A stretch of 64,000 bases of DNA. Source: Actinomadura terrae. GTDB taxonomy: Bacteria; Actinomycetota; Actinomycetes; Streptosporangiales; Streptosporangiaceae. The notes below the pieces were generated by a model, which worked only from the letters and a program-made list of their open reading frames with translations, did no database searches and was not told where the DNA came from. The stretch covers positions 1,054,001-1,118,000 of the forward strand of contig NZ_JAICDG010000002.1 of NCBI RefSeq assembly GCF_022751215.1, read 5' to 3'. Shown here piece after piece: positions 26,401 through 50,900 of the stretch; within the stretch, counting starts at the first letter, position 1, and every line of letters begins with the position of its first letter. The position numbers and the translations under genes were made by a program.

Positions 26401-29400
26401 TCTGGTCGCGCGCGCCCGGCACGCCGGAGTCGAGTTCAGCGCCCGCGACGTGTTCGAAGGCCGGACCGTCGCGGCCCTGGCGGAACGCGCGCGGACCTCG
26501 TCGTCCACGGGCCGGATCGTGGACCTGCCCGACCCGCTCCCGGCCGGGGAGCTCCAGGCGCTGCGCGACCGCGAGCCGGAACTGCTGGACGTGCTGCCGC
26601 TGGCGCCGCTCCAGGAGGGGCTGCTCTTCCACGGCCTCTACGACCAGGGCGGCGCGGGCGAGGTCTACACGATCCAGGTCGTCCTCGACCTCGAAGGACG
26701 CGTCGACGAGGCGGAACTCCGCGCCGCGGCCGCCGCGCTGCTGGACCGCCACCCGAGCCTGCGGACGAGCTTCCGCTACGAGGGCCTGACCAACCCCGTC
26801 CAGGTCGTCGCGCCCGACGTCCCCCTCGACTTCACCACCGCGGACGGCCCGACCGAGGACATCCTGGCCGCCGACCGGGCGCGGGGGTTCGACCTCACCC
26901 GCCCGCCGCTGATCCGCTTCACGCTGGTCCGGCTCGGCGGCGACCGGCACCGGCTCGTCCTCACCATGAACCACACGCTCGTGGACGGCTGGTCGGTCCC
27001 CATCCTGATCCGCGAACTGCTCGCGCTGTACTCCGGCTCCGCGCCGCTTCCCGAGGTCCGCCCCTACCGCGACCACCTCGCCTGGCTCGCGGGTCAGGAC
27101 CACGACGCCGCCCGGCGCGCCTGGACCGAGGCCCTCGCCGGACTGGACGAGCCGACCCGCGTCGTCCCCGTCGACCACGCGCGGTCGCCGATCGCCCCCG
27201 GACATCACGAGTTCGACCTGCCCGAGCCGATCGCGGCGGCGCTCACCGAGTACGGCCGCGCACGCGGACTCACGTCCAACACCATGGTCCAGGCGGCCTG
27301 GGCGCTCCTGCTCGGCAGGCTGACCGGACGCACCGACGTCGTCTTCGGCACGACGACGTCCGGCCGCTCCCCGGAACTCGACGGCGTCGAGAACATGGTC
27401 GGGCTGTTCATCAACACGCTGCCGCTGCGCGTGCGGCTGGACGCCGGTGAGCCGCTGGGCGACCTCCTCGCCCGCGTCCAGCGCGAACAGGTCCGCCTGC
27501 TCGACCACCAGCACCTCGGCCTTCCCGAGGTGCAGCGGCTGGCCGGGCACGGCGAGCTGTTCGACACCTCCACCGTCTTCGAGAACTTCCCCCTGGACGC
27601 GGCCGAGCTGGGCAGCGCCGCCGGGGCCTGCGGCTTCGACCTCGTCGGCGGACGGGTCGGCGACGCGATCCACTACCCGCTGGCGCTGGTCGCGGTTCCC
27701 GGCGAGACGTCCCTGTCCTTCCGGATGGACTACCAGCCGGACCTGTTCGACCTCGCCGCCGTGAGCACGATCGCGGACCGCCTCGTCCGGGTGCTTGAGG
27801 CGATGGCGCAGAACCCGGACATGCCGGTGGGACGCGTCGACGTCCTGGACGCGGCCGAGCGCGAGCGGGTCCTGTCGGCCTGGAACGCGACGGCCTTGGA
27901 CGTGCCATCCGGCTCGGTTCCGTCGCTGCTCGCCGAGCGTCGCGAGGGCGTGGCGCTGGTGTGCGATGGCGTGGAGCTGTCGTATGCGGAGCTGAACGCG
28001 CGGGTGGACGCGTTGGCTCGGGTGCTGGTGGGCCGGGGTGTTGGCGCTGGTGATCTGGTCGCGGTGGCGTTGCCGCGTTCGGTTGAGCTGGTGGTGGCGC
28101 TGCTGGCGGTGATGCGGTCGGGTGCGGCGTTCGTTCCGATTGACACTTCATATCCGTCCGACCGGATCGCGTTCATGATCGAGGACGCCTCGCCCGTTCT
28201 GGCCCTGGTGGACGACTCGACCCGTGACGCGGTACCCAACGTTCCGCATCTGCTGGCGGATGAAATCCCAGATGCAGGTGAAGTCACGCTGCCGGAGATC
28301 GACGCCTCCCAGCCCGCGTACGTGATCTTCACGTCGGGTTCGACGGGTCGTCCCAAGGGCGTGGTGATCCCGCATGGTGCGTTGACGAACTTCCTCGCCT
28401 CGATGCAGGGCCGGTTCGGTTTGGACGCCGGGGATCGGCTTCTGGCCGTGACGACCGTCGGGTTCGACATCGCGGGCTTGGAGCTGTTCCTGCCGCTGAC
28501 CACCGGCGCCGGTGTGGTGCTGGCGACCGGCGACCAGGCCACCGACCCGAACGCACTCGTTGAACTGATCGCCCGCCACGGCGTCACGGCATTGCAGGCG
28601 ACACCGGGCCTCTGGCGCGCGCTGGTCGAGCAGGACGTCTCCGCCTTCTCCGGCGTGCACGTCATGGTCGGCGGCGAAGCGCTCCCGCAAGACCTGGCCG
28701 GTGAGCTGGCCAAGGCCGGGCGTTCGGTGACGAACCTGTACGGCCCGACCGAGACGACGATCTGGTCCACGGCCGACAACGTCGAGTCCTCGGACTTCTC
28801 CATCGGCCGCCCGATCGGCAACACGCAGGTCTACGTCCTGGACGCGGGCCTGTCCCCGGTCGCGCCGGGCGTCGCGGGCGAGCTGTACATCGCGGGCGAC
28901 GGCCTGGCTCACGGCTACCTCAACCGTCCCGCCCTCAGCGCCGAACGATTCGTCGCCTGCCCGTTCGGGTCGTCTGGCAAGCGCATGTACCGCACGGGTG
29001 ACCTGGCCCGCTGGACCAGCGACGGCGAGCTGGAGTACCTCGGACGTCTCGACCACCAGGTCAAGATCCGCGGGTTCCGCATCGAACTCGGCGAGATCGA
29101 AACCGTCCTGGCGTCCCACCCGCAGGTCTCCCGTGTCGTCGTGGTCGCCCGGGACGCGCGCCTCGTCGCCTACGTCGTCCCCACCACGAACATCGAAATC
29201 GGCGGGCTGCGCGAGCACGTCGCCTCGGCGCTGCCCGACTACATGGTTCCGTCGGCCTTCGTCGCGCTGGAAGAGCTGCCGCTCACCCCCAACGGCAAGA
29301 TCGACCGCAAGGCGCTGCCCGAGCCCGAACTCAACGCGGGCGGCGGCCAGGGCAGGACGCCACGCACCCCCCGCGAAGAAATCCTCTGCGAGATGGTCGC

Positions 29401-32400
29401 GGACATCCTCGGCGTCCCCGAGATCAGCATCGATGACGACTTCTTCGAGTTCGGCGGCGACAGCGTCCTGGCCCTGCGCCTGGTCGCCCGCGCCCGCCAC
29501 GCGGGAATCGGCCTCGGCGCCCGCGACGTCTTCGAGGGCAGGACCGTGGCCGCCCTGGCGGAACGGGCACGCACGTCACCGTCCACCCGCAAGGAAGCCG
29601 AACTCCCCGCCCCGCTCCCCGCAGAAGAACTCGAATCGCTGCGCGCGAGCAAGCCAGAACTGGAAGACGTCCTCCCCCTTTCGCCCCTCCAAGAAGGGCT
29701 GCTCTTCCACGCCCTCTACGGCGACGCGAACGACGACTACACGATGCAGTTCGTCGTCGACCTGGAAGGAGAACTCGACGCCCCGGCGCTGAAGAACGCC
29801 GCCGAAAGCCTGCTGAAGCGCCACACCAGCCTGCGCGCCGGATTCGCCTACGAGGGCCTGTCCGCGCCGGTGCAGCTCATCTTCCGCGAGGTGCCCACAG
29901 ATTGGCGGGAAATCGACCTCGCCGGGCCGGACGACGAAAAGGCCCTGGCGGAGGCGATGGCCGCCGACCGCGACCGCCCGTTCGACCTGACGCGCCCGCC
30001 GCTGGTCCGCTTCACCCTCATCAAACGAAGTGGTGACCGGTACCGGTTGGTGCTGACCAACCACCACATCGTCTCGGACGGCTGGTCGCGGCCGGTGCTG
30101 CTGCGCGAGCTGCTCGCCCTCTACGCGGGGAACACGCCGCAGCCCGTCCGGCGGCAGTACCGCGACTTCCTCGCCTGGACGGCCGCGCAGGACCGGGACG
30201 CGGCGCACGAGGCCTGGCAGGACGCCCTCGCCGACCTGGAGGAGCCCACGCTCGTCGCCCCCGGCGCCGAGCGCTGGACGCGTCCCGAAGAGCTGGCCGA
30301 CTCCGAACTCCCCGAGGCGACGACGAAACGGCTGGCGGACCGGGCGCGCGGCCTCGGCCTGACGCTGAACACCGTCGTCGAGGCGGCGTGGGGGCTGCTG
30401 CTGAGCCGCCTCACCGGACGCGACGACGTCGTCTTCGGCGTCACCACGTCCACCCGCCCGGCCGACTTGGACGGGTCGCAGGACATGGTCGGCGTCTTCG
30501 TCAACACGCTGCCGTTCCGCGTCCGCACGGGCCCGGCGCAGACGCTCGCCGAGCTGCTCGGGACCGTCCAGCGGGAGCGGCTGCGCCTCCTCGACCACCA
30601 GCACGCGGGCCTCGCCGAGATCCAGCGGCGGACGGGCATGAGCGCCCTGTTCGACACGGCGATGATGTTCGAGAACTACCCGCTCGACGCGGCGGCCCTG
30701 GCGTCCCTCGCGTCCGACGCGCGGCTCGACATCACCGGCGCGTACGGCCACGACGCGACGCACTTCCCCCTCGGTCTCATCGCCGTCCCGGGCCCCTCAC
30801 TCCGCCTCCGCCTGCGCTACCGCCCCGAGGCGTTCGGCGCCGAGGGAGCGAAGACGATCACCGAACGCCTCCTGCTCATCCTGGAGGCCATCGCCGACGA
30901 CCCCGCGCTCCCCGTCGGACGCCTGGACGTCCGCACCGCGACCGAGCGCGCCGACCAGCCGCCCGCGATCACGAAGCCGACCCCGCCGGTCACGCTGGCC
31001 GAGCTGTTCAAGGCGCAGGCCGCCCGCACCCCCGACGCGATCGCGGTCACCTGCGAGGGCGGCACGCTCACCTACGCGCAGCTGGACGAGCGGGCCGGAC
31101 GGCTCGCACGGCTGCTCGCCGAGCGCGGGGCCGGGCCGGAGCGGCGGGTGGCGCTGACGCTGCCGCGCTCGTCCGACCTGGTCGTGGCGGTGCTGGCGGT
31201 GCTGAAGACCGGGAGCGCCTACGTCCCGATCGACCCGCGCTACCCGGCCGAGCGCATCGCGCACATGGTCACCGACTCGCGGCCCGAGCTGCTGGTCACG
31301 ACCGCGTCCGCCGGTGTGGAGGCCCCCGGGCCGCGCCTGCTGCTGGACGACCCGGACACGCGCCGCGCACTGGCCGCCGCCGTCCCCCTCGAAGCGCCGG
31401 GCACGCATCCCGACCACCCCGCCTACGTGATCTACACGTCCGGTTCGACGGGCGCGCCGAAGGGCGTCGTCGTGACCCACCGCAACGTGGTGCGGCTGTT
31501 CGAGGAGACCCGGGACGACTTCGGGTTCGCGCCCGACGACGTGTGGACACTGTTCCACTCCTACTCGTTCGACTTCTCGGTCTGGGAGCTGTGGGGGCCG
31601 CTGCTGCACGGCGGACGCCTCGTCGTCGTCCCCTACGAGGTCAGCCGATCGCCCGAGGAGTTCCACGCGCTGCTGGTCCGCGAGGGCGTGACGGTGCTGA
31701 ACCAGACGCCGTCGGCGTTCTACCAGCTCATGGCGGTGGACGCGGAATCTGAGGGCCTCGCCCTGCGGACGGTCGTGTTCGGCGGCGAGGCCCTGGACCC
31801 CGCCCGCCTGGCGGACTGGTACCGGCGGCACGGCGACTTCGCGCCGCAGCTCGTCAACATGTACGGGATCACCGAGACGACCGTGCACGTCACCTACCGG
31901 GAGCTGCGGAGCGCCGACGAGCGCGCCGGGAGCGTGATCGGTGACGGCATTGACGACCTGCGCGTGTACGTCCTGCAATCCGGTCTGCGTCCCGCCCCGG
32001 ACGGCGCGGTCGGCGAACTCTACGTCGCGGGCCCCGGCCTGGCGCGCGGCTACCTGAACCGGCCCGGCCTGACGGCGGAGCGGTTCGTCGCCGACCCGTT
32101 CGGCCCGCCCGGGTCGCGGATGTACCGCACCGGCGACCTGGCGCGGCGCACGCCCGCCGGGGAACTGGAGTACCTCGGCCGCGCCGACCACCAGGTCAAG
32201 GTGCGCGGGTTCCGGATCGAGCTGGGCGAGATCGAGGCCGCGCTGGCGGCGCTGCCGCAGGTCGCGCAGTGCGCCGTGGTCGCGCGGGAGGACGGACCGG
32301 GCGGGAAGCGCCTCGTCGCCTACGTGGTCACCGAGGCCGACGGCACCGCGCTCCGCGACGCCCTGAACGACGTCCTCCCCGCCTACATGGTCCCGGCCGC

Positions 32401-34162
32401 GTTCGTCCGGATGGACGCGCTGCCGCTGACCCCGAACGGCAAGCTCGACCGCCGGGCGCTGCCCGCGCCCGAGCCGGACGCGCCGTCCGCCGGGCGCGCG
32501 CCGAGCGGCGACCGCGAACAGGTCCTCTGCCAGATCTTCGCCGAGCTGCTCGGCCGCGCCGAGGCGGGCCCGGACGACGGGTTCTTCGCGCTGGGCGGCG
32601 ACAGCATCCTGGCGATCCACCTGGTCAGCCGGGCGCGCACGGCGGGCATGGCGGTCGCGGTGCGGGACGTCTTCGAGCACCAGACCCCCGCCGAACTGGC
32701 CCGCGTCGCCGAAACCGCCGGCACCGGGCGGAACGACGACACCCCCGACACCGCCACCGGCCCGCTGACGCCGACGCCGATCGTCCGGTGGCTGGCCGCG
32801 CACCGGGGCCCGATCGACGGCTACGCGCAGTCGATCGTGGTGCGCGTCCCGGCGGAACTCGACGCCGGACGCCTGCGCGCCGCCCTGCGAACGGTCATCG
32901 ACCGCCACGACGTGCTGCGCCTGCGGCTGACCGGCGGCTGGGAGCTGGAGGTCCCGCCGCGCGGCACGGTCGAGGCGTCGGTGCGGGAGGTCGACGCGTC
33001 CGACCTGGACGCCGCGACGCTGGACGCCCGGATCGGCGAGCTGGCCGAGGAGGCACGCGGGGAACTGGCGCCCGCCGACGGCCAGATGGTGCGGGCCGTC
33101 CACCTCGACCGGGGGATCGCCGAACCCGGCTACCTGATCCTGATGCTGCACCACCTGGTGGTCGACGGCGTCTCGTGGCGGACGATCGTCGAGGACCTCG
33201 CCGCCGCCTGCGCCGACCCCGCCACCGAACCGGTCGCGAGCACCTCGTTCCGCCGCTGGGCCGAGCGCCTCCACGAGGCCGCGCACACCCCCGAGCGCGA
33301 GGCCGAGCTACCGCTGTGGACGCGCGTCGCGGCCACCGCCGACCCCCTGCTCGGGGACCGCCCGCTCGACCCGGCGCGCGACACGTTCGGCACCGCGCGG
33401 GAGCTGACGCTGCGGCTCGCGCCCGAGACGACCCGGGCCGTCCTCGGCACGGTCACCGACGCCTACAACGCCGAGATCAACGACGTGCTGCTCGCGGCGC
33501 TGGCGCGGGCCGTCCGCAGCTGGCGCGGCACCGGCCACGACGGCGTGCTGATCGACCTTGAGGGCCACGGACGCGAGGAGCACGTCGTGGCCGGGCACGC
33601 CGACCTGTCCCGGACGGTCGGCTGGTTCACCACCGTGTACCCCGTCCGCCTGGACCCGGGCCCCGCCACCGACACCCCGGGCGCCGCGCTCAAGAGGGTC
33701 AAGGAGCAGCTCCGCGAGATCCCCGACAAGGGCATCGGCTACGGGATGCTGCGCCACCTCAACGAGCGCACGGCGGCGGCGCTCGCCGCGTCCGCCGCCC
33801 CGCAGATCGGCTTCAACTACCTCGGCCAGGTCGACGCGCCGTCGGACGAGCCGTGGACGGTCGCCGCGACCGGCGTCGGCGGCCGCGCCGACGCGGGCCT
33901 GTCGCTGTCGCACGTGGTCGAGGTGAACGCCCGCACGGACCGCACCGCCGGCGGCCCCGAGCTGGTCGCGACCTGGACGTGGGCGGGCGGCCTGCTCACC
34001 GAGAGCCGGGTCCGGGCGCTCGCGCAGGGGTGGTTCGCGGCGCTGGGCGACCTCGCCGACGACGCCGAGCGTCCCGACGCGGGCGGGCTGACCCCGTCGG
34101 ACGTGGCCTTGGCCCTGCTCAGCCAGGACGAGATCGAACTCCTCGAAGCAGAGTTGGAGTAG
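23465..34162 (+). CDS. NRPS 1: Cs-A(Gly)-T-C-A(Gly)-T-C-A(Thr)-T-E
   Basis: The 3565-aa synthetase has three modules. The starter C domain, about 23480-24750, has HHIVLDGY with His138/His139 and presumably acylates residue 1. A1 is about 24830-26260, T1 Ser974 (GGDS). C2 is about 26590-27840, its motif reading NHTLVDG. A2 is about 27910-29350, T2 Ser2000 (GGDS). C3 is about 29650-30930 (HHIVSDG). A3 is about 30980-32490, T3 Ser3047 (GGDS). The epimerase is about 32760-34080 (HHLVVDG at residue 3229). Signature residues read by hand: A1 DILQLGLIWK (Gly), A2 DILQMGLIWK (Gly), A3 DFWNVGMVHK (Thr, epimerised). The C-terminus [13 protein letters not shown] is a donor COM-type docking end. ATG 23465 is chosen after GGAGAGG; GTG 23459 is an alternative. 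Confidence 0.92.
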   Translation: MSDVGDGRLDALDAQVGVWVASRLAPDSPAYNCGGYARLTGHIDVALLEETTRRMIGESEALRVVFEERDGVIAQTVGPVPANPLEHVDLSAADDPFGAVLTYMQADLVEPAVPGRDVLYRHVLFDLGAELVLYFRCHHIVLDGYSQALHFRRFARVYTSLLEGREPRPTRFRPLAEVVADEAAYRDTAEWEADRDYWLRTFADQPEPVSLAGRTAPPSPVPIRLSADVRSAALAPSLGLVQGVLNGWSVLLIAATAVYMRRMTGKDDIVLGLPVTGRTSTTARFTPGMLANDLPLRLTVTPSMTYRDVVAQASTRVVEALRHQRYRAEDLTRELGRSGGDGGLFGTTVNAMSFLGGLRLGDVPLDMVFLASGPVADLSIVASGDPDGSGGVRLDLEANPALYSRDDVAAHAGRLVRVLEAMAQEPDMPVGRVDVLGAAERERVVSEWNATALDVAPGSVPSLVAGRGEGVALVCDGVELSYAELNARVDALARVLVGRGVGAGDLVAVALPRSVELVVALLAVMRSGAAFVPIDTSYPADRIAFMIEDAAPVLALVDGSTRDEVPGVPHLLVGEPHEAADVVLPEIDASQPAYVIFTSGSTGRPKGVVIPHGALTNFLASMQGRFGLDAGDRLLAVTTVGFDIAGLELFLPLTTGAGVVLATGDQAADPGELVGLVARYGVTALQATPGLWRALVEHDVSAFSGVRVLVGGEALPSDLAGQLAKAGRSVTNLYGPTETTIWSTADDVESSDFSIGRPIGNTQVYVLDAGLSPVAPGVAGELYIAGDGLAHGYLNRPALSAERFVACPFGAPGTRMYRTGDLARWSSDGELEYLGRLDHQVKIRGFRIELGEIETVLADHPHVSRVVVVARNARLVAYIVPSGTIDVGELRGHVASALPAYMVPSAFVELDELPLTPNGKIDRKALPEPELGTVGAGREPRSPREEILCRLVADIVGVPHVGIDDGFFELGGDSVQALRLVARARHAGVEFSARDVFEGRTVAALAERARTSSSTGRIVDLPDPLPAGELQALRDREPELLDVLPLAPLQEGLLFHGLYDQGGAGEVYTIQVVLDLEGRVDEAELRAAAAALLDRHPSLRTSFRYEGLTNPVQVVAPDVPLDFTTADGPTEDILAADRARGFDLTRPPLIRFTLVRLGGDRHRLVLTMNHTLVDGWSVPILIRELLALYSGSAPLPEVRPYRDHLAWLAGQDHDAARRAWTEALAGLDEPTRVVPVDHARSPIAPGHHEFDLPEPIAAALTEYGRARGLTSNTMVQAAWALLLGRLTGRTDVVFGTTTSGRSPELDGVENMVGLFINTLPLRVRLDAGEPLGDLLARVQREQVRLLDHQHLGLPEVQRLAGHGELFDTSTVFENFPLDAAELGSAAGACGFDLVGGRVGDAIHYPLALVAVPGETSLSFRMDYQPDLFDLAAVSTIADRLVRVLEAMAQNPDMPVGRVDVLDAAERERVLSAWNATALDVPSGSVPSLLAERREGVALVCDGVELSYAELNARVDALARVLVGRGVGAGDLVAVALPRSVELVVALLAVMRSGAAFVPIDTSYPSDRIAFMIEDASPVLALVDDSTRDAVPNVPHLLADEIPDAGEVTLPEIDASQPAYVIFTSGSTGRPKGVVIPHGALTNFLASMQGRFGLDAGDRLLAVTTVGFDIAGLELFLPLTTGAGVVLATGDQATDPNALVELIARHGVTALQATPGLWRALVEQDVSAFSGVHVMVGGEALPQDLAGELAKAGRSVTNLYGPTETTIWSTADNVESSDFSIGRPIGNTQVYVLDAGLSPVAPGVAGELYIAGDGLAHGYLNRPALSAERFVACPFGSSGKRMYRTGDLARWTSDGELEYLGRLDHQVKIRGFRIELGEIETVLASHPQVSRVVVVARDARLVAYVVPTTNIEIGGLREHVASALPDYMVPSAFVALEELPLTPNGKIDRKALPEPELNAGGGQGRTPRTPREEILCEMVADILGVPEISIDDDFFEFGGDSVLALRLVARARHAGIGLGARDVFEGRTVAALAERARTSPSTRKEAELPAPLPAEELESLRASKPELEDVLPLSPLQEGLLFHALYGDANDDYTMQFVVDLEGELDAPALKNAAESLLKRHTSLRAGFAYEGLSAPVQLIFREVPTDWREIDLAGPDDEKALAEAMAADRDRPFDLTRPPLVRFTLIKRSGDRYRLVLTNHHIVSDGWSRPVLLRELLALYAGNTPQPVRRQYRDFLAWTAAQDRDAAHEAWQDALADLEEPTLVAPGAERWTRPEELADSELPEATTKRLADRARGLGLTLNTVVEAAWGLLLSRLTGRDDVVFGVTTSTRPADLDGSQDMVGVFVNTLPFRVRTGPAQTLAELLGTVQRERLRLLDHQHAGLAEIQRRTGMSALFDTAMMFENYPLDAAALASLASDARLDITGAYGHDATHFPLGLIAVPGPSLRLRLRYRPEAFGAEGAKTITERLLLILEAIADDPALPVGRLDVRTATERADQPPAITKPTPPVTLAELFKAQAARTPDAIAVTCEGGTLTYAQLDERAGRLARLLAERGAGPERRVALTLPRSSDLVVAVLAVLKTGSAYVPIDPRYPAERIAHMVTDSRPELLVTTASAGVEAPGPRLLLDDPDTRRALAAAVPLEAPGTHPDHPAYVIYTSGSTGAPKGVVVTHRNVVRLFEETRDDFGFAPDDVWTLFHSYSFDFSVWELWGPLLHGGRLVVVPYEVSRSPEEFHALLVREGVTVLNQTPSAFYQLMAVDAESEGLALRTVVFGGEALDPARLADWYRRHGDFAPQLVNMYGITETTVHVTYRELRSADERAGSVIGDGIDDLRVYVLQSGLRPAPDGAVGELYVAGPGLARGYLNRPGLTAERFVADPFGPPGSRMYRTGDLARRTPAGELEYLGRADHQVKVRGFRIELGEIEAALAALPQVAQCAVVAREDGPGGKRLVAYVVTEADGTALRDALNDVLPAYMVPAAFVRMDALPLTPNGKLDRRALPAPEPDAPSAGRAPSGDREQVLCQIFAELLGRAEAGPDDGFFALGGDSILAIHLVSRARTAGMAVAVRDVFEHQTPAELARVAETAGTGRNDDTPDTATGPLTPTPIVRWLAAHRGPIDGYAQSIVVRVPAELDAGRLRAALRTVIDRHDVLRLRLTGGWELEVPPRGTVEASVREVDASDLDAATLDARIGELAEEARGELAPADGQMVRAVHLDRGIAEPGYLILMLHHLVVDGVSWRTIVEDLAAACADPATEPVASTSFRRWAERLHEAAHTPEREAELPLWTRVAATADPLLGDRPLDPARDTFGTARELTLRLAPETTRAVLGTVTDAYNAEINDVLLAALARAVRSWRGTGHDGVLIDLEGHGREEHVVAGHADLSRTVGWFTTVYPVRLDPGPATDTPGAALKRVKEQLREIPDKGIGYGMLRHLNERTAAALAASAAPQIGFNYLGQVDAPSDEPWTVAATGVGGRADAGLSLSHVVEVNARTDRTAGGPELVATWTWAGGLLTESRVRALAQGWFAALGDLADDAERPDAGGLTPSDVALALLSQDEIELLEAELE
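24883..25900 (+). repeat. Glycine A-domain repeat, copy 1
   Basis: The A1 core shares near-identical DNA with copies at 27960-28920 and 58940-59960. For example, 56 bp beginning TCGATGCAGGGCCGG match copy 2 exactly, and about 65 bp around the TTCGACATCGCGGG motif match copy 3. The block is rich in T- and G-ending codons (GTT, GCT, GGT, TTG), unlike the C-ending codons around it. Confidence 0.8.
27960..28920 (+). repeat. Glycine A-domain repeat, copy 2
   Basis: Second copy, in the A2 domain of the first NRPS. About 40 bp beginning GTGTGCGATGGCGTGG are identical to copy 1. T-ending codons fade toward the 3' end (after about 28560), marking a likely recombination edge. Confidence 0.8.
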
Positions 34163-34169
34163 TGCACCG

Positions 34170-44959
<10,790 letters not shown>

Positions 44960-44963
<4 letters not shown>

Positions 44964-47900
44964 GTCAGCAGCAGCGGATCATCGAGGACATCCTGCCCCT
45001 CTCCCCGTTGCAGGAGGGGCTGCTGTTCCACAGCTTCTACGACGAGGACGCCACCGACGTCTACACCGTCCAGCTGTCGTTCGACCTGACCGGCGAACTG
45101 GACGTCGAGACGGCCAAGGAGGCGGCCCGCAGGCTCCTGGAGCGGCACGCGACGCTGCGGGTCGCGTTCCGGCAGCGCAAGTCGGGCGAGTGGGCGCAGC
45201 TGGTGGCGCGCCGGGTCGCGCTGCCCTGGACCGACGTGGACCTCTCCGGCCTGACCGCCGGGCAGCGCGACGCCGAGGCCGGGCGCCTCGCGGACGAAGA
45301 CCGCGCGAAGCGGTTCGACATCTCCCGCCCGCCGCTGGTGCGGTTCACGATGCTGAAGCTGGAGGACGAGCGGCACCGGCTGATCGTCTCCATCCACCAC
45401 ACGGTGATGGACGGCTGGTCGCTGCCGATCGTGATCCGCGAGCTGCTGGCCCTCTACCTCGGGCAGGGCGACACGCTGCCGCCCGTCCGCCCCTACCGCG
45501 ACTACCTGCGCTGGCTGACCGCGCAGGACACCGCCGCCGCCGAGAACGTGTGGCGGCAGGCCCTCGCCGGGCTGGACGGCCCGACGCTCGCCGCCTCGCC
45601 CGGCCCCGGCTACGCGCCCGTCACGCCCGAGCGGCTGGAGTTCGGGCTGTCCGAGCGCGCGTCCGCCGCGCTGTCGGAGCGGGCCCGCGCGCTCGGGCTG
45701 ACGCTGAACACGCTCGTCCAGGGCGCCTGGGCGATCGTGCTGAGCCGGATGACCGGACGCTCCGACGTCGTGTTCGGCGCGACCGTGTCGGGCCGCCCGC
45801 CGGAGGTGCCCGGCGTCGAGTCGATGGTCGGGCTGTTCATCAACACGCTGCCGCAGCGGCTCCGGCTGGAGGAGTCCGAGACGCTGCCGCAGATGCTGAT
45901 GCGGCTCCAGAAGGAGCAGCACCCGCTGCGCGACCACCCCTACCTGGGCCTCGCCGACATCCAGCGCGCGTCCGGGCACGGCGAGCTGTTCGACACCTCC
46001 GTGGTCTTCGAGAACTTCCCGCTCGAACGGTTCGAGGACGCGAGCGAGCAGGCCGAGGACGGCCCGCGCTTCGCCAGCCCGAAGGCCGTGTCCGCCAACC
46101 ACTTCGCGCTGAGCCTGTGCGCGCTGCCGCAGGAGACCCTGCGGTTCCGCCTCTTCTACCAGCCCGAACTGTTCGACCGCGAGCAGGCCGAGGCCGTCGC
46201 GGACCGGGTGCTGCGCGTCCTCGACACGATGGTCGCCGAGCCGGACCTGCGGGTCGGCGCCGTCGACGTCCTCGCGCCGGACGAGCGGGCGCGGCTGCTG
46301 CGTCCCGCCGAGCGCGAGGAGGAGACCGGCGCGACGCTGGTCGAGCTGTTCCAGGAGCAGGCCGCCCGCACCCCCGAGGCGCCCGCGCTCACCGCAGGGG
46401 ACGCGACGCTCACCTACGCCGAGCTGAACGCCCGCGCCAACCGCCTCGCCCGGCGGCTGGCCGAGTTGGGCGCCGCGCCGGAACGGTTCGTCGCGCTCGC
46501 CATGCCGCGCTCGGCCGACCTGGTCGTGGCGATGCTCGCGACCGTCAAGGCCGGTGCCGCGTACCTGCCGGTGGACCCGGCCTACCCGTCCGACCGCATC
46601 GCCTACATGCTCGCGGACGCCGCGCCCGCGCTGGTCCTCACCACCCGCGAGCTGGCCGCCGACCTGCCGCCGGTGGACGCGCCCGTCCTGCACGCCGAAG
46701 ACCTGATCACCGACGACGGCGACGCCTCCGACCTCGCCGAAGCACCAGCTTCCGACCGGCATCCCGCCTACCTGATCTACACCTCTGGCTCGACCGGCCG
46801 TCCCAAGGGCGTGGTGGTCGAGCACCGGTCCGTCGGCACGTACCTGCGGCGCGCCCGCGACACCTACCCGAGCACGCGTGAATCGGCGCTGGTCCACTCG
46901 CCGGTCGCGTTCGACCTGACCGTGACCGCGCTGTACACGCCGCTCGTCGGCGGCGGGCACGTCCACCTCGCCGAGCTGGACGAGAACGCCCCGGCCGGGA
47001 CGGCGTTCATGAAGGCCACCCCCAGCCACCTGACGATCCTCGGCTCGCTGCCCGACGAGATCTCGCCGACCGGCACGCTGATCCTCGGCGGCGAGGCGCT
47101 GTCGGGCGACGTGCTGGACGGCTGGCGGTCCCGGCATCCCGGCGCCACCGTCTACAACGCCTACGGCCCGACCGAGGCGACCGTCAACTGCCTCGACCAC
47201 CGGCTCGACCCGGGCGACCCGACGCCGGACGGCGCGGTCTCGATCGGGCGGCCGTTCTCCTACGTCCGCGCCTACGTGCTGGACGCCGGGCTGCGGCCCG
47301 TCCCGCCCGGCGTCGCGGGCGAGCTGTACATCGGCGGCGCGGCGCTCGCGCGCGGCTACCTGAACCGGGCGGCGCTGACCGCCGAGCGGTTCACCGCCGA
47401 CCCCTACGGCCCGCCCGGCGCCCGCATGTACCGCACCGGCGACCTCGCCCGGGTCCGCGCCGACGGCGACCTGGAGTTCGCCGGGCGCGCCGACCACCAG
47501 GTCAAGGTGCGCGGCCACCGGATCGAGCCGGGCGAGATCGAGGCGACGCTCGCCGCGCACCCCGGCGTCGCGCGCGCCGTCGTGATCGTCCGCGAGGACG
47601 AGCCCGGCGACCCGCGCCTGGTCGCCTACGTCGTGCCCGCCGGTGACGCCCGCCCGGAGGCGGCGGAGCTGCGCGAGCACGCGGCCCGGACGCTGCCCGA
47701 GCCGATGGTCCCCTCGGCGGTCGTCACGCTCGACGAACTCCCGCTGACGCCGAACGGCAAGCTCGACCGCGCCGCGCTCCCCGCCCCCGAGGACGACGCG
47801 CCCCGCGCCACCGGACGCCCGCCGCGCACCCCGCAGGAGGAGATCCTGTGCGGGCTGTTCGCCGACGTGCTCGGCCTCGCGCGGGTCGGCGTGGACGACG

Positions 47901-50900
47901 ACTTCTTCGAGGTCGGCGGGCACTCGCTGCTCGCGATCCGGCTGGTCAGCCGCGTCCGCTCGACGCTGAACGTCGAGCTGGCGATCCGCCAGGTGTTCGA
48001 GACGCCGACCGTGGCGTCGCTGGCGGCGGCCATCGGCGGCGTCGACGGCGCCGGCCGTGAGCCGCTGACCCGCGCCGAGCGTCCCGAGCGGGTGCCGCTG
48101 TCGTTCGCGCAGCGGCGGCTGTGGTTCCTCAACCAGCTCGACGGCCCCAGCCCCACCTACAACATCCCGGCCGCGCTCCGCCTCAGCGGGCCGCTGGACC
48201 ACGCGGCGTTCCGCGCCGCGCTCGCCGACGTCACCGACCGGCACGAGAGCCTCCGGACGGTCTTCGCCGAGGACGCCGACGGCCCGCGCCAGGTGATTCT
48301 CCCCGCGGGCTCCGGCCCGGACCCCGTCATCGAGGACGTCGCGGAGGACCGCCTCCAGGAGCGGCTCGGCGAGGCCGTCCGCTCCGGGTTCGACCTGTCG
48401 GCCGAGCCGCCGCTGCGCGTGTGGCTGCTCCGCACCGCGCCCGACGAGCATGTCCTGCTGTTCGTGGTGCACCACATCGCGGGCGACGGTTGGTCGATGC
48501 CGCTGCTCGTCCGCGACCTGACCGTCGCCTACGAGGCGCGGGTGGCGGGCCGCCTGCCGAACTGGGCGCCGCTGCCGGTGCAGTACGCCGACTACGCGCT
48601 CTGGCAGCGCCGGGTCCTCGGCTCCGAGGACGACCCGGACAGCCCGATCTCCCGGCAGCTCGCGTACTGGGAGGAGTCGCTCGCCGGGCTGCCCGAGGAG
48701 CTGGCGCTCCCGTTCGACCGGCCGCGCCCGGCCGTCTCGTCCCACCAGGGCGACACGGTCTCCTTCGACGTCCCCGGCGACCTGCACCGCGCGCTGCTCG
48801 GCCTCGCCCGGGAGAGCCAGGTCAGCCTGTTCATGGTGGTGCGGGCCGCGCTCGCGACGCTGCTGTCGCGCATGGGCGCCGGGACGGACGTGCCGATCGG
48901 CACGCCCATCGCGGGCCGCACCGACGAGGCCGTCGAGGACCTCGTCGGGTTCTTCCTCAACAACCTCGTGCTGCGCGCGGACCTGTCGGGCGACCCGACC
49001 TTCCGCGAGCTGGTCGGGCGGGTCCGCGAGAACGACCTCGCCGCCTACGCCAACCAGGACGTCCCGTTCGAGCGCATGGTCGAGGTGCTCAACCCGGCGC
49101 GCTCGATGTCGCGGCACCCGCTGTACCAGGTCGCGCTCGCCTTCAACAACAACGACTGGCGCTCGGCGTCGGACTCGGTCGCGCGGCTCGCCGGGCTGAC
49201 CGTCACCGGCAACCCGGTCGGCACCGGCATCGCCCGGTTCGACCTGTCGCTCGCGGTCGAGGAGCGGCACGCCGAGGACGGCGCGCCCGACGGCCTGTCG
49301 GCCGCGCTCGTCTACAGCACCGACCTGTTCGACCGGGAGACCGTCGAGGCGCTCGCGCGGCGCTTCGTCCAGGTGCTCGCGGCGGTGACCGCCGACCCGG
49401 GCCTGAAGGTGGCCCGCGTCGACGTGCTCACCCCGGACGAGCGCCACCGCCTCCTGCCCGCGCCGCTCCCGGCGTCGGACGACGACTCCGTCGTGGCGCT
49501 GTTCGAAACCCAGGTCCGCCGCACGCCGGACGCGCCCGCCGTCATGGACGCGTCGGTCACGCTCACCTACGCCGAGCTGAACGCCCGCGCCAACCGCCTC
49601 GCCCGCCTCCTCGCCAAGCGCGGCGCCAAGCCGGAGAGCTTCGTCGCGCTGGCCATGCAGCGATCGGTGGGCCTCGTCGTCGCGCAGCTCGCGGTGATGA
49701 AGGCCGGGGCCGCGTACCTGCCGATCGACCCCGGGTATCCGGCCGACCGGGTCGCGTTCATGCTCGACGACGCGCGCCCCGGGCTCGTGATCACCACCGG
49801 CGAGGACGCCCCGGCCGGGGCCGAGGTGCTGCGCCTCGACACCCCCGAGACCGCCGCGCTCCTCGACGCGCAGCCCGGAACCGACCTCGGCCTGGACGTC
49901 CCGCCCGGCCAGGCCGCCTACACGATCTACACCTCCGGCTCGACCGGCCGCCCCAAGGGCGTCGTCGTCGAGCACCGCGCGCTCGGCGCCTACCTGCGCC
50001 GCGCCCGCGACGCCTACCCGAGCGCGGCCGGGACCGTGCTCGTGCACTCGCCGGTCGCCTTCGACATGACGGTCGCGGCCGTCTACACCCCGCTCGTCGG
50101 CGGCGGCCTCGCCCGCCTCGCCGAGCTGGACGAGGACGCCGCGTCCGGCCCGCGCCCCACGTTCATGAAGGCGACGCCGAGCCACCTGACGATCCTCGGC
50201 GCGCTGCCGGACACCGCCGGGCCCTCGGACACGCTGGTGCTCGGCGGCGAGGCGCTGATCGGCGAGGCGCTGGCGGACTGGCGCGACCGCAACCCCGGCG
50301 TCGCCGTCGTCAACGCCTACGGCCCGACCGAGGCGACCGTCAACTGCCTCGAATACCGGATCGAGCCGGGCGAGAAGGTCGCGGCCGGACCCGTCCCGAT
50401 CGGCCGCCCGTTCGACAACGTCCGCGCCTACGTCCTGGACGCGGCGCTCCGCCCCGTCCCGCCCGGCGTGCGCGGCGAGCTGTACGTCGCGGGCGCGTCG
50501 CTGGCGCGCGGCTACCTGAACCGGCCCGGCCTGTCGGCGGAGCGGTTCGTCGCCGACCCGTTCGGCGCGCCCGGCACCCGCATGTACCGCACCGGCGACC
50601 TCGCGCGGTTCCGCGCGGACGGGAACATCGAGTTCCTCGGCCGCGCCGACGACCAGGTCCAGCTACGCGGCTTCCGCATCGAACTGGGCGAGATCGAGTC
50701 GGCGCTGACCGGGCACCCGGACGTGGCGCGCGCCGCCGCCGTGGTCCGCGAGCCCGAGCACGGCGACCAGCGCCTGGTCGGCTACGTCGTGCCCGCGTCC
50801 GGCGCGCGGCTCGACCCGGCGGCCGTGCGCGCGCACGCCGCCGCGTTCCTGCCCGACTACATGACGCCCGCCGTCGTCGTCGCGGTCGCCGACCTGCCGC

